64,000 nucleotides of DNA from Apis mellifera (lineage: Eukaryota; Arthropoda; Insecta; Hymenoptera; Apidae). A program made the translations under genes and the position numbers. The notes beneath the pieces are model-generated. The model did no database searches, was not told where the DNA came from, and worked only from the letters and a program-made list of their open reading frames with translations. Within the stretch, counting starts at the first letter, position 1, and each line of letters begins with the position of its first letter. Positions 27,050 to 39,100 of the stretch are shown here, one piece after another. Location of the stretch: assembly GCF_003254395.2 (NCBI RefSeq), contig NC_037638.1, positions 12,483,086 through 12,547,085 on the forward strand. Reading direction: 5' to 3'.

Positions 27050-29939
27050 TATTTAGAAGAGGAATTTAGAATGGAGTCTTTGTTATTTATATATATATTA
27101 TTTAGAAGAGGAATTTAGAATGGAGTTTTTGTTATTTATATATATATTATTTAGAAGAGAAATTTAGAATGGAGTCTTTGTTATTTGTATATATATATAT
27201 ATTATTTAGAAGAAGAATTTAGAATGAAGTTTTTGTTATTTATATATATATATATATTATTTAGGAGAGGAATTTAGAATGGAGTCTTTGTTATTTGTAT
27301 ATATATATTATTTAGAAGAGGAATTTAGAATAGAATCTTTATTATTTATATATTATATTTATATTATTTAGAAGAGGAATTTGGAGTCTTTGTTATTTAT
27401 ATATACATTATTTAGAAGAGGAATTTAGAATGGAGTCTTTGTTATTTGTATATATATATATATATATATATTATTTAGAAGAGGAATTTAAAATGGAGTT
27501 TTTGTTATTTATATATATATTATTTAGAAGAAGAATTTAGAATGGAATCTTTGTTATTTATATATTATATTTATATTATTTAGAAGAGGAATTTAGAATG
27601 CAGTTTTTGTTATTTATTATATATATTATTTAGAAGAGGAATTTAGAATGAAGTCTTTGTTATTTATATACATATATATTATTTAGAAGAGGAATTTAGA
27701 ATGGAGTTTTTGTTATTTATATACATATATATTATTTAAAAGAATTAAAATAGAGTCTTTGTTATATATATATTCTCCATTCTAAATTCCTCTTCTAAAT
27801 AATATATAAATTGTCGAGTTCAGAATCAGATTTAAAAAATGAACAAAAATAGGTAGAATTCAAGAAAGGGATGAATTTGAGACCGGTCATGGTTTGGATA
27901 CACGGCGGTGGTTACTTCTCAGGATACGGTAACTCGTCCTTGTACGGCCCCGACTTCTTTCTGGAGGAAGATGTCGTTTTGGTCAGTTTCAATTACCGAC
28001 TTGGCGTCCTGGGTACGTATTCATTCATCCGTTTCAGAAAAACTCGATTGAAATATTCCATTCGATCATCAGGATTCCTTGCATTGAAACATCCAAACGC
28101 GACTGGAAACGCTGGCTTGAAGGACCAACGGTTAGTCTTCCAATGGGTGCAAAATAACATTGCCGCGTTTGGAGGTGATCCGAATCGAGTAACGATCTTC
28201 GGGGAAAGCGCTGGTAGCACTTCCGTCGGATTCCATATATTGTCTGAACGATCCAAAGGTTTAATTTTCTTATATTCTTCTTATATCCATCCACTGATTG
28301 CACGCAATTTGAAGAAAATAAATCTATATAAATTCGAATCAAACAACTTGTGTGCAGATACTTTCCATATTTAAAAAGGACAAATATTTGATACAATTGT
28401 ATCTTCATTCAGAAAGATAAATATTTTATTCAATCTTCATATTAATTATATTTCCAGGATTGTTTCTTCGATCGATTAGCATGAGCGGCACCCCATTGTG
28501 CCCCTGGGCGTATCACTCACCCGAAGAGATGATCCGGAATGCTCACCAACTTGCAGCCGTTCTCGGTTACGTCCCCAAGAATCACGACGATCTGGTGAAT
28601 TACCTCCGCCAAGCACCCCTCATGGAACTCGTAAGCGCTTCGACCAAAGTTGAAATGGTAATCAATCCCTCTGAACAAGATTAAATTTGAACGATTTCAA
28701 AAGTATTCTGATCTAATTCCAATTTTTTCATATCATCCATTTAGAACCTGCTTCCTTTTCGACCGACCATAGAAGATCCAGATATCGATCCCAGCAACAG
28801 CAGTGTGATAACGGAATGCCCAATAACGAAATATCACAACGGGGATTTGTATCGTCACGATGTAATGCTGGGTTACACTCACGACGAAGTTTTCTTCTTT
28901 TTCGGTCGTGAGTATCCAAGATTATCTCGATTGAATATATATATATATAATTATTTCGATGAAAATTTGGAAAATTTCTGGAAAAGCGCCGATCGGGGTG
29001 GCAAACACGATCAATTGGGCGAAGAAGTATTTACAGAACGCTGCTAGAATGAGCAAGGATATCGACGAGGAGCCGCGACAAGCGTTGCTCGCAAGGGTGG
29101 TGAACGATCTGGTTAAAGCTAGTTTCAAGCAGGTGAAGAAGGTAAGAAACAACTTGTATATACCTTCGTGTCGAGTCGTCGAGTTAATAATAATTCTGTT
29201 CAGATTTTTGGAATGTTTTCTGGATTCACACAGATAGGGATGGATGTATTTTTCAGCGGCCCCATCGACTTGACCCAAAGATTTCTCGCTCGGCACAATA
29301 AGGGCCATCCCGTATATTATTATCAGTTGTCGTATCAATCGAAATACGCTATGCACAAGTTCAAGGGCAATCCATTGAACGGTATTTCTCGATTTCTCGA
29401 TTCTTCTCCTCTCGTTTCTTTATCGTTTGAAGTTTAAGATGAAACAGTTGTCTCGCAGGAACCGCACATTTCGACGACGTTGGATACATATTCAATTCGA
29501 AATCGATTCGCGCCCCATCCAATCCTAAGAGCAGTTTCAATCGATTTAGAAAGAAGATGGTTACTTTGTGGGCCAACTTTGCTAAATACGGGTAAACGAG
29601 GAAAGAAAAGGAGATGATATTTTTTTATTATAAATTGGAGAAATTTAAATCATATTTTAAGAAGAGATAAATAAAGTTGGAGAATCATATTGTCATCCTC
29701 CTCTTTATAATGAAACGTTCCTTTTTTTTAGGAATCCTACTCCAAAAAATTTCTCTTTCGACGTCAAGTGGATAAAATCCGAGAAAGAAGGTTTTCAATT
29801 GGATATTAATACCATCTCCACGATGCATAAACGATTGATTGACAAAAAGACTGAATACGTGGAGAAATTGCTTTACAAGTTATTCCCATTGATCACTTCT
29901 TGCGTGAAAAAACCTGCGAATTTTACGGATCTTTTCTAA
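26199..29939 (+). CDS. Carboxylesterase (alpha/beta hydrolase), esterase 2
   Basis: A ten-exon, 563-aa paralogue of esterase 1: 26,199-26,399; 26,492-26,629; 27,853-28,012; 28,073-28,258; 28,458-28,657; 28,745-28,907; 28,987-29,141; 29,234-29,381; 29,459-29,591; 29,732-29,939. Exons 4, 6, 8 and 9 have exactly the paralogue's lengths (186, 163, 148, 133), and every phase agrees. I chose the ATG at 26,199 because a hydrophobic signal-like segment (CFVLALLIS) follows; an in-frame upstream ATG at 26,046 would bury it. Triad: Ser212 (GESAG), Glu343 (THDE), His454 (GTAHFDD). The oxyanion motif is the standard HGGG (130-133). The protein is probably a secreted or ER-lumen esterase, substrate unknown. 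Exon 7 is 51 nt longer than in the paralogue and its acceptor at 28,986 lacks a good pyrimidine tract. Exon 8 could instead start at 29,204. Intron 2 contains a large minisatellite. Confidence 0.9.
26746..27810 (+). repeat. Minisatellite in intron 2 of esterase 2
   Basis: About nineteen direct copies of a ~50-bp unit with core TTAGAAGAGGAATTTAGAAT, then GGAGTCTTTGTTATTT and a variable TA-rich spacer that sets the unit length. A long (TA)n block interrupts it at about 27,000-27,045. Copies differ by point changes, and two are shortened (near 27,367 and 27,736). The array ends with one unit in reverse orientation (27,774-27,810). It fills nearly all of the 1.2-kb intron. Confidence 0.95.
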
Positions 29940-29964
29940 TGTCTAGTTTTATATTTTGATACTT

Positions 29965-29970
29965 AATAAA
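29965..29970 (+). terminator. Poly(A) signal of esterase 2
   Basis: AATAAA 26 bp after the stop codon, suggesting a very short 3' UTR. Confidence 0.6.
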
Positions 29971-30645
29971 ATTGGGAGAGAGAAAGGGAGAAAGACGTTT
30001 CCTTATTTATTGACCGTACATTACTTTACTTTTCCTATATTTCATCTAAAATATTCTAAAATATTCTTGACTTTTTCTCATTTTTCCATTTATTGAAACA
30101 AATATTTTTATCGTTTGCAAAAGATCTATCGATAGATTTTGTTGATCAATTCCGTGAATCCTTATCTATAGACACAAACAAAATCCCAGAAACAATGGTT
30201 TATGATTAATAATATACTTGATAATAATAAATGTTACCATTCAAATATTATAAATATTTTGTAAATTTCAGTTAATGTTAATATTTCGTACTTTATACGG
30301 AAAGTTTTAAAAATAAAGATCAGAAATCGTGTATATTATTTATTTACTTATTAATGTACGAATTAATAAGACCTATTCTAACAGATAAGATGATATTATG
30401 TAACAATATGTGAAACAATTCGCGTTATCTTATTATGAAATTACATCATTAACATTGCAATATGAAGAAAAGTGTCGAATTATCTAAATAATTCAAATTA
30501 ATTATACATTTCAAAGATATAGAATCTCTATTAACACATCAAATATCCTTGGCAAATTTTTTTTTTAATTATTAACAATCTTTTCAATTATATATACAAG
30601 AAACTTTTATTTTTATAAAAATTTTATATTTTCAATTTCCTCCCA

Positions 30646-30671
30646 TCTCTCTCTCTCTCTCTCTCTCTCTA
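30646..30671. repeat. (CT)n microsatellite
   Basis: Thirteen perfect CT units. Confidence 0.9.
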
Positions 30672-30905
30672 TGTGTAAATAATTACACGTTTAATATGAA
30701 AACAAAAAAACCTGGAAAGAATTTTATAAATATCTTATCGGTAATTATTTAGCAAACAACCACTTGATTCGATCTACGAGACGAAATATGTTGTGAAAAA
30801 CTAGCCACGTACACACCGACAATAAAATTACGATAGTAGAAACTCGTTTCGATCACGCCATTTTCTTCCCTTGTGAAACAGACTTGATGCGTTGGGTAAC
30901 ACCGA

Positions 30906-30915
30906 GTCACGTGAC
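30906..30915. promoter_or_regulatory. Palindromic E-box GTCACGTGAC
   Basis: A perfect 10-bp palindrome matching the CLEAR/M-box type recognised by MiT/TFE bHLH-ZIP factors, inside a local GC-rich patch. No target gene is adjacent, so function is uncertain. Confidence 0.35.
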
Positions 30916-32094
30916 CTAACGCTTTTTCTTTGTATTCGAAAGAGTGGGTATCCGAGATCATTTCATGTTAACATTGTTATTATCGAAATTACAATTTGTT
31001 ACGATTTTTACAAGTTCGATAATTGCACGAATTATTATTTCAAATAATTTTCTCACGAATCGGATCAAATTGATTCAAATGTTACAAATAGAGAATTGTA
31101 TCGAATAAGATTTACTTTTTCGAGCAAATTAATTTCACGCGATTTAAGATATTAAAATCTGAGATTAAACAATCCCACAATGATATCAATGTTGACAAGT
31201 ATTATAATATATGGATATTATACGATATTAATATTAACATGTCGAATATTATTTAAAGAAATGAAAAAATATTTCTCTATTTACATTATACGATCGCATT
31301 AAATCGTGCAAATATTTTTTTTACGTTTCTCTTCCGATACGAATTTTACTCGACTCGTCGTTTCATGCTTTCGAGTCACTTTCACAAAAATTTTAAATTT
31401 CACAAATTCATTATCTGTTAATTGTTACAGATTTCAAATCTCTTAAATATTATTCACTTGAAAAATTTCGATCCACCATTTTAGAAAAAAAGAATCGTCA
31501 CAAATACTCGTAAGAGTGTCATAAGAACGCCACGTTCCTTCAACCAACCATTGTGAAATCAAGAAGAAAGAGATGAGATAAGAAAAGGTTCCATAAATCG
31601 TGTCGAGACTCGCGGCGCGTCAACGTTTGGTTTCCTCGCCAAATTCTTCCTCTTGTTTAACGCCATGTCACCTCGGCTTTACTGGCTGCGTGTGTCCTCG
31701 CCAACGAATCGTAACGAAATTAAACAGAAACGTGGTATTCGAGGAAACCAGTGCTCGAGCAGAAGTGAAATGTTGCTGATGCTCGGCTCCCTCAAGAACG
31801 CGATTTTAGTTCAGTTAACGGCGACAGATCGATCGTACGGTGTTCCATCTTTCGTTTTGGAATCAACGTTTAATATTTTATTTGATAGAATTGAAGAGAT
31901 AGAAAAAGAGAAATAATCGAAAATAATCGTGAAATTAAGATTATAATTTTATATATGCTTTTTTCAATTTTTCATCGATAATTTTTTTTTCGAGATTGCA
32001 GGAACGAAAGATTGATGAAAAAAGTTGACTCGTTTCGTTTCAAAGAGTTTAAGCTTATTTTCGTAAATATAAGTGGAAAAATACGTGGATTAAG

Positions 32095-32116
32095 GAGAGA
32101 GAGAGAGAGAGAGAGA
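32095..32116. repeat. (GA)n microsatellite
   Basis: Eleven GA units. Confidence 0.9.
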
Positions 32117-32948
32117 ATAAGAAGCTTAAATCGTCGGTAAGCATCCGTTTTATATCGTCTCTCGACATTGATAAGCGATGTCTCGTTTTGTTTGAAAGTT
32201 TCACCTCGTTTCGAATCTTTACACCGTCATGCTTCGACACACTTTGCAACGGGGCGATCGTGACAATGATGTAACGATTAACTCATCTCATGAATTACGG
32301 TTTCTTTTTTTGAAACAAGAATTTTAATATCGAGTTCAAATGAGAATGTAATTTCAGAAAAATTTGAAAACGCGTTAATTTTAATGTTAAAACGAGGACT
32401 GAAAATTATAATGTAATGTATAATGCAAATTCAATCGATAGAAAAAGTATAAGAAGTATAAGAAGTTGGTTCAACTTATTAATTAAACTTTAAAAGAGAG
32501 TATAAAAATATAAAATTATTTTCTTAAATGTAAATATATGAATTTATTAAAATAATTTGTATATCATTTACACATCATTATGATTCTTCAATGTAATGAA
32601 AAAAAATGATATCTTAATAATATCATATCCTTAATGAAGAATTATTTAACTTTTTATCGCAATCTTTAATGTGAAAAGTGAATTTTTAAGATAATTGATG
32701 ATAAGATAAAGTTTAATCGTTCATATAAATTGTGTATTGTGAATATATTTACAAATAAGATTTAATCATTTTCTTCATTTCATATGTATTTATTAGGATA
32801 TCTTTATCTCTCAAAAAGAAGACATTATAAATAATTAATCATATCATATGTTTTTTGAAAATCATTAATATTTAATATCTATTTCTTTTCTGAAACAAAT
32901 TACATCCACTAATTTTTCATTCAAATTATGTCAATCAATTCTGTAATA

Positions 32949-33011
32949 AGATGACAAAATTTGATATGTATTGTTTTTGATAAAAAACTGACATATCAAA
33001 TTCTATCATCT
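32949..33011. repeat. Inverted repeat able to form a pre-miRNA-sized hairpin
   Basis: Two 21-nt arms (32,949-32,969 and 32,991-33,011) are complementary at 19 of 21 positions, the inner 12 perfectly, around a 21-nt loop. A transcript of either strand would fold into a stem-loop of miRNA-precursor-like size. No expression evidence is available. Confidence 0.4.
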
Positions 33012-34021
33012 GACTTATCATTTATTTTATTCAAAAATAATTTTCAGAAATTATGATAACTTTGAGAAAATTTTTATTAGTAAATCTCAAATACCTTATA
33101 TTATGAATTTGGTATTTTATTTTATTTTTAATATAATAATTTGAACATTATAATTATTACACAATTACTTACCTTTTTTATTTCTTTTTTACTTCTAAAA
33201 ATCACAAAATAAATAAAAATAATTAAAAAATTTCTTTTTGTAGACAGCAAAAAAATGAAAGATTATTCTATATTAATTTATAATTTTATCAATTTTATGA
33301 TTTTTAAATTTTAATTATTGTTAAAAGTCTCATTATACATGTAACTGTGATGCAACTGAAAGTGATTGTATGTTGTAAAAATAAATTAAAAAAGGAAAAA
33401 AAGAATAAAACTTTTTTATGTCAGATTTTCTTTTCAAATATAAAAATCTTTTAATTTTTAATGCAAGTGAAATTATCTTCTTCCCAATAAAATAACAAAT
33501 AAATTAAATTATCAAATTAAATTATTTTAATTATACGAAAATAAATAAAAATATACATTTTTTTCATTTAAATATCACTTTTCTAAAAAATTAAATTTGA
33601 AAATTTCTCGATTATGTGACTTTTTGTTTGTATGTGTTTTAATTTTTTAAAAAATAAAGTTTCATTTTATAGTTACTTTATAACCTCTTAATTTCAACGA
33701 TCTATCGATAGTTTATTCGCATGTCAATCAGGAATTAATCAATTTTATTTTTACACTTGAATTCGAAAAGCCTCAAATAAAAAATATTCTTTTTCTTCTT
33801 TCTTTCTTTTAATTTATTTTTACACATTCAAGAATTGTATCCATCTCAGTTGTACCATCAGTTAAATGTACGGACATCTTGTATACAGATCAAAACTATC
33901 GCGTTCTATCGTATCATCTCATTTATAACCATAACTATTTTTTCCATCATTACACGTTATATTAAGACGCCTAACACTTGACTTCACATCGACCACATGG
34001 CGAGAAACACCGCGAATACAC

Positions 34022-34360
34022 TATAAATAGGATCATAAGGATTAAAACCCACGATGACGCAATTCCGTCTCATCAAACCTAGTTTCGTTCCAAGACAGAG
34101 GCATCAATTTCACTTTCTAACAAGCTTATTGCGACTCCGCTATTACATCGGCCCAATTAAGCATCTTAATCGCTACCAAATCGTACTGTCACGGTCGAAT
34201 AACGCGTATCATCCGTGGACTTGATACCCATATGCTTATATACGTGTCTACATACGCGAGGGACAGTTCTTGGTCCGATAGCCGGCACGTGACTGAATTC
34301 CAATGGAAAATGCACACGCGCCGAAGAGTGCGTTACTTACACGTCCGATACGTTAGTAAG
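34022..34360 (+). promoter_or_regulatory. Candidate distal promoter and 5' UTR exon of the SLC26 gene
   Basis: TATAAATAG at 34,022-34,030 is a strong TATA box at the edge of a clearly more GC-rich segment (about 33,960-34,560). A start near 34,052 and a splice donor GTAAGC at about 34,355 would give a noncoding first exon of about 300 nt. The SLC26 ATG exon has a matching acceptor (TTTTACAG ending at 36,126). The link is inferred. Confidence 0.35.
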
Positions 34361-36126
34361 CGATAGACAGTGCCACTGACTTATCATCGGTGCTTCCATT
34401 TTCTGCCGACCCGCGCTTTTTTCACTAGAATTCGTCGCGACGTTCGATCGTGCGTAACAACGCTCTTTGACTTTGAATCCAAAGTGAACCGGTTCCAAGT
34501 GGGCTACGCTTCGTCATCGTCATGACAGGTTCTTTATAGTTCTTTATGGGATTTTATCGATGCGTTATAGTATTGTTTCGTTTAATCGAACCTTATTACC
34601 GACCGTGGAATTCAAATTAAGATCAAGAAATATTTATAAATATTCGAAATTCTTCTAGAAATCTTAAAATCTTTTTTTTAAAATTATTAAAGATTTTTAG
34701 TTTCGAAAAATTTTGCATTTTTGAATTTTTCAAACATTGAATCCTTGACATTTTTAATACAATTCAATAGAATTGTGACTATTGATATACTTTATCGATA
34801 TGTTATTGATCATTTTCGATATATCGATAATATTGTTAAATATTGTATTTTTATTTTTTTATTAAAAATTAATAATAATTATTAAGACAATATAAAAATA
34901 TTATTTGTAATAAATTGTAATAAAAATAAATAAAATTACATTACAATTAACTTAAGTTATTTTGTACTCATATTATTAATATCTTAACGATATTTTGAAT
35001 TTGAAATCAAAATAGTTAAACGATTATTTATTTATAAATATTCATTAACAGTATCTTTAATAATAAATTTGAATAGAAAAAAATAGAGATTCTACGTTAT
35101 TTTTTTATTTTCATCTATCGATATCTTAACAATATTATCGATTAAATTATTTTTCGATAAAGATATTGATAGAACTAACAAGAGACAATTAATAATTGTC
35201 CAGACTTACTTTTTTAATCTTTGAACAAGAATTTTTTGGAACTTTAAATTTATCACAACTAAAATTTTATAGGATATTGTATCTTTTAAATTATTAAAAT
35301 TTGATTAACTCTTAACTATTTGAAGTCTGAAATAAACCTCGAATAAACTTAGAATTCTCAAACGAATTTAGAATTCGTAAAACTTTATGAACTTGTACTT
35401 ATTAAAATCTTTCAATTGGCATACAAACTTTGTGCTTAAAGATTTTAATTAGAATATTACAATTTTGTAATAAATTATTTTTTTATTACTTTTGATATAA
35501 CATATTGAACAGGTTGGAGTTAATAATATATCTGCAACAATCTGCTTTCAACTCTCTATTATCATTAAATTGTTATTATGCATTTATGAGAAATCCATAA
35601 TATAAATATATAATTATTACAAATGATATAGAAATAGATAGTATTATATTTAATATACTCATTATATATATACATTAATTTTATTATCCTCAAAATATTT
35701 GAAGATAATAAAATTAATGTTTAGAATATCTTTCAAATGAATCTTTATTTTGATATAATTTTATTTACAAAAATGTAGTTTAAATATTCTAATCGAGATA
35801 TTATATAAATATTTACCAATTATTCACTCTCAAATCTCATTAGAAAGTGCGAAAAGTCATGTCACGATTCGTATGCTATAGATATCTAGATAATTTTAAG
35901 TAAATATAAAATCGACAAACATTTATGTTGTGAATCTTCTTTACTTTGTCTCAATACTCTTGTTGAACTTAATGATACGAGTTATTTTTCTAAACGTTTC
36001 TCCATTCTTCCATTAAACGAGTTTTGAATTTCGCGCGCTACATTTCGAATCTAAGTATCGAAAAATTTCCCGCCTTAATTCAAAATAAGGCAAATAAAGT
36101 TTGAATAGATATTGAATATTTTACAG
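34361..36126. other. AT-rich stretch before the SLC26 start codon
   Basis: It contains a 49-bp near-perfect palindrome at 35,672-35,720 and no coding exon. It is probably the first intron of the SLC26 gene if the 34,022 promoter is used. Confidence 0.4.
35672..35720. repeat. 49-bp near-perfect palindrome
   Basis: The outer 17 bp of each side (ACATTAATTTTATTATC and its complement) match perfectly, and the inner part is palindromic apart from a mismatch and the centre. It could extrude as a cruciform or fold in RNA. Confidence 0.6.
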
Positions 36127-36143
36127 ACTATCAAAGCGACGAT

Positions 36144-39100
36144 ATGTCGGCGATCAGCCCTGAAATAACAGTGAGAAGACCAGTTTATCAACAAGACGAA
36201 CTTAATCATTTGTGTAAATATGCTAAGCCGAATGAAGCACGTAAGTATTATGTATAATCAAAAATCGAAATAAACAATTTACTTTCTTTTTTAAAAAAAT
36301 ATATGTATCTTATATTTATACGGGAAACATTTCATTAAATTATATGATTTAATATCATTATATATTATTCAATAATAGTATATTGCTAAACAAAATATCT
36401 GTAACAGAAAAATATTTTATTTTTATAAGTTTTAAATTCTATTCAAATTATTTTAAAAAAGACTTCTCTTAGTTTTATAGAAATTTATAATTGTAAATTT
36501 TTTAAGAAATTTTCATTTGTTATATAGAGTGTCTTAATTTTTTCAATATTATTATTTCAAGGAAAAATATTTCAAAATAATACTCTTCTTATATTTTTTC
36601 TTATCTTTCATGCATTAAATTTTACAAAACTCAAATTGAAATATTTGTTAAACTTTTAACATTTTTAAACATGTATGGGTTAATACTTTTTTTTTTTATA
36701 GAGAATGTATTAAAAAATATATAATTCCATTTAAAAAGATAAAGTTGACTATTACATATCCACTCATAATAAAATTTATCTGAATGTTTCTATTGAAATA
36801 TTCTTTGTTATAAATGATAATACTAACAAAAATCAAAATGAAGACACTTTATATATAAACAGAAAGTACCTAGAACTACCTAGAAAAAATTCTATAATTG
36901 TTTTGATTATAATGGTTTCCGAGTAAGTAAATCTTAAGACGTATAATAATAACAATACCGTAGTGATAGTAACTTGTTTGTATTAGATATCCATAAGAGA
37001 TTAGATATTATCCATAATTATCCATATTATCCAAACAATAAAATGATGCATCTCTCTAGAAAAAAAAAATGAAAACTGTGAATGATTCGTTATGTAAATG
37101 TTGTATCGAAAAAAGAAATAATAATAGAAATTTTTTTAAGATCGATAGCATTGGATAGCAGGAAAAAGATTTTTTATAGGATTTTTGTATGAAATTTTAA
37201 AGTCGTATTTAGAACTCGTCAATGTTACAGTTTTGAAGAATATCTCGATTAGATGCAAGAAAATGAGGCCGATGAGAATTCTAAAGACTACTATACCTCT
37301 TATTGACTGGTTGTCAACATACAATTGGAAGAATGACATACTAGGTGATATTGTTGCTGGAATTACTGTGGCGGTGATGCATATTCCTCAAGGTAAATAT
37401 GTTTGTAAAAGGTTTGATTCATTAGTAGAACATGAATATTTATGCACTTATATAAGACTTAAATGTGTAAAAATATATATAATTATACAAAAGTATTTTA
37501 AGTAAACTTTACTTAATTATAATATTTATCTATGTAGATTCTATTTGTTTTTAAAAATAAATATTTACATAGAAAAGTATTTTCATAATCTAATCACGAA
37601 TTACATACAATAAAAAAGCACTTGTAGAATTTAAAAAACAAATATATTTGAATAATTTGTTATAAAAGATGAACTATATCATATCATAATCATATATCAT
37701 AATTTGTTGTATCAATATTAATATGATGATTTTATCAAAAATATATATAAAATTATTTTAACAAAATAAAATTATGTTTCAATTTATGATAATTGCAAAA
37801 GATACTATCTGAATCATGAAATAAAAATATAAATATATGCTTATGATTATATAAAATATTTGATTAAAAAGTTTTTAATTCTACATTCTTTAATCTATAT
37901 AAAATTAAATTAAAATTGAAATATTTCTTTTATTAAATTTAATAAATCTTAAATAAATCAATCAATATCTTTATTAATATACGAAACTAAAATAGTATAC
38001 CTGCTTTTTAAATATTTCTATTCCATTTTAAATGAATAAGAATTAAAACATTAAAATTCGTATTATAAGGATTTTAATTATATTACAGGAATGGCGTATG
38101 CAATATTGGGCAACGTGCCACCGATCATTGGTATTTATATGGCATTCTTTCCGGTTCTTGTATATCTCTTCCTCGGCACTTCAAGGCACAATTCTATGGG
38201 TAAGCAAGTATATTCAAATGATTCAAAATGATATTAACGATGATTGTAAATACTTACTATATAATGCGCATTCATTTTTTTTTCTTCATGATATTACAGC
38301 ATTTGTCGATGACAGTATTCATTTTGTGTATCAATTTTTTATATTCAGTAATTTTTTAATATATCAGAAATAATATCCTATGTTATTCATGTTAAAACTA
38401 GACAATAGGATATATAATTGCATGAAAAGAAAGAAAATTTTATCATTTAAAGCTTTGTTTTCGAATAAATTAAATTTAGAAATTTTAGAAAATAAATATA
38501 AATGAAATTCTTAATTGATTCTCAATTAAATGCAAATAAATGAATTATTCTACATATAAAAATAATAAAAATGTATAGTAAAATTTTATTGTTTAAATTC
38601 TATGTTTGAAAAAATCGAGATTTATATAATTGATACAATCAAAGAATTATATAATCAGTAAATTTTTATTCAAAGTCAATTTTCTGGAAAATTAATTTAA
38701 AATTTTTTTTTTCGATTTACTTTTTCATGAAAAAATCATTTCTTGTTCAGTTGTATCACTCATATAACTCATTCACAATATTATATAATAAATTGTATTA
38801 TAATAATTATAAAAAATACACTATTTATATCCAAGAATTTTCAAATTATTATATCAACACTTACTATTTCCACGAAGTTTGACAGCTTTAATTATGTTAT
38901 TTGAAAATTTACGAATCGAATAAGATTCTTATATCTTTTTTTTAGATTTCAATAAATGAAGTCTCCAATTTATAATAACCGGAAATAATTTTCTCACAGT
39001 GAGCGATTCTCGTAATTTCACGACGCTTCCTTGCATCCAGTTCCTTCTAACTTTCATTTCAACTTCACTTTCCAACGTTGACTTAAAAAAATTGACACGC

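Larger units (their letters stand above)
29971..34015. other. Intergenic DNA between esterase 2 and the SLC26 gene
   Basis: No coding exon is supported. More GC-rich islands occur at about 30,745-30,965 (with the palindrome GTCACGTGAC) and 31,540-31,870. The open frame at 31,653-31,916 inside the second island has no recognisable domain. (CT)n lies at 30,646-30,671 and (GA)n at 32,095-32,116. A 63-bp hairpin-forming repeat lies at 32,949-33,011. The rest is AT-rich. Confidence 0.45.

Noticed and set aside
26746..27810. CRISPR-like look of regularly spaced repeats
   Set aside because: Spacers are variable TA runs rather than unique sequence, and the array lies in an intron of a eukaryotic gene.
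31653..31916. 87-codon + strand frame in a GC-richer patch
   Set aside because: No signal peptide, domain or splice context; ends in a Glu/Lys run typical of chance frames.
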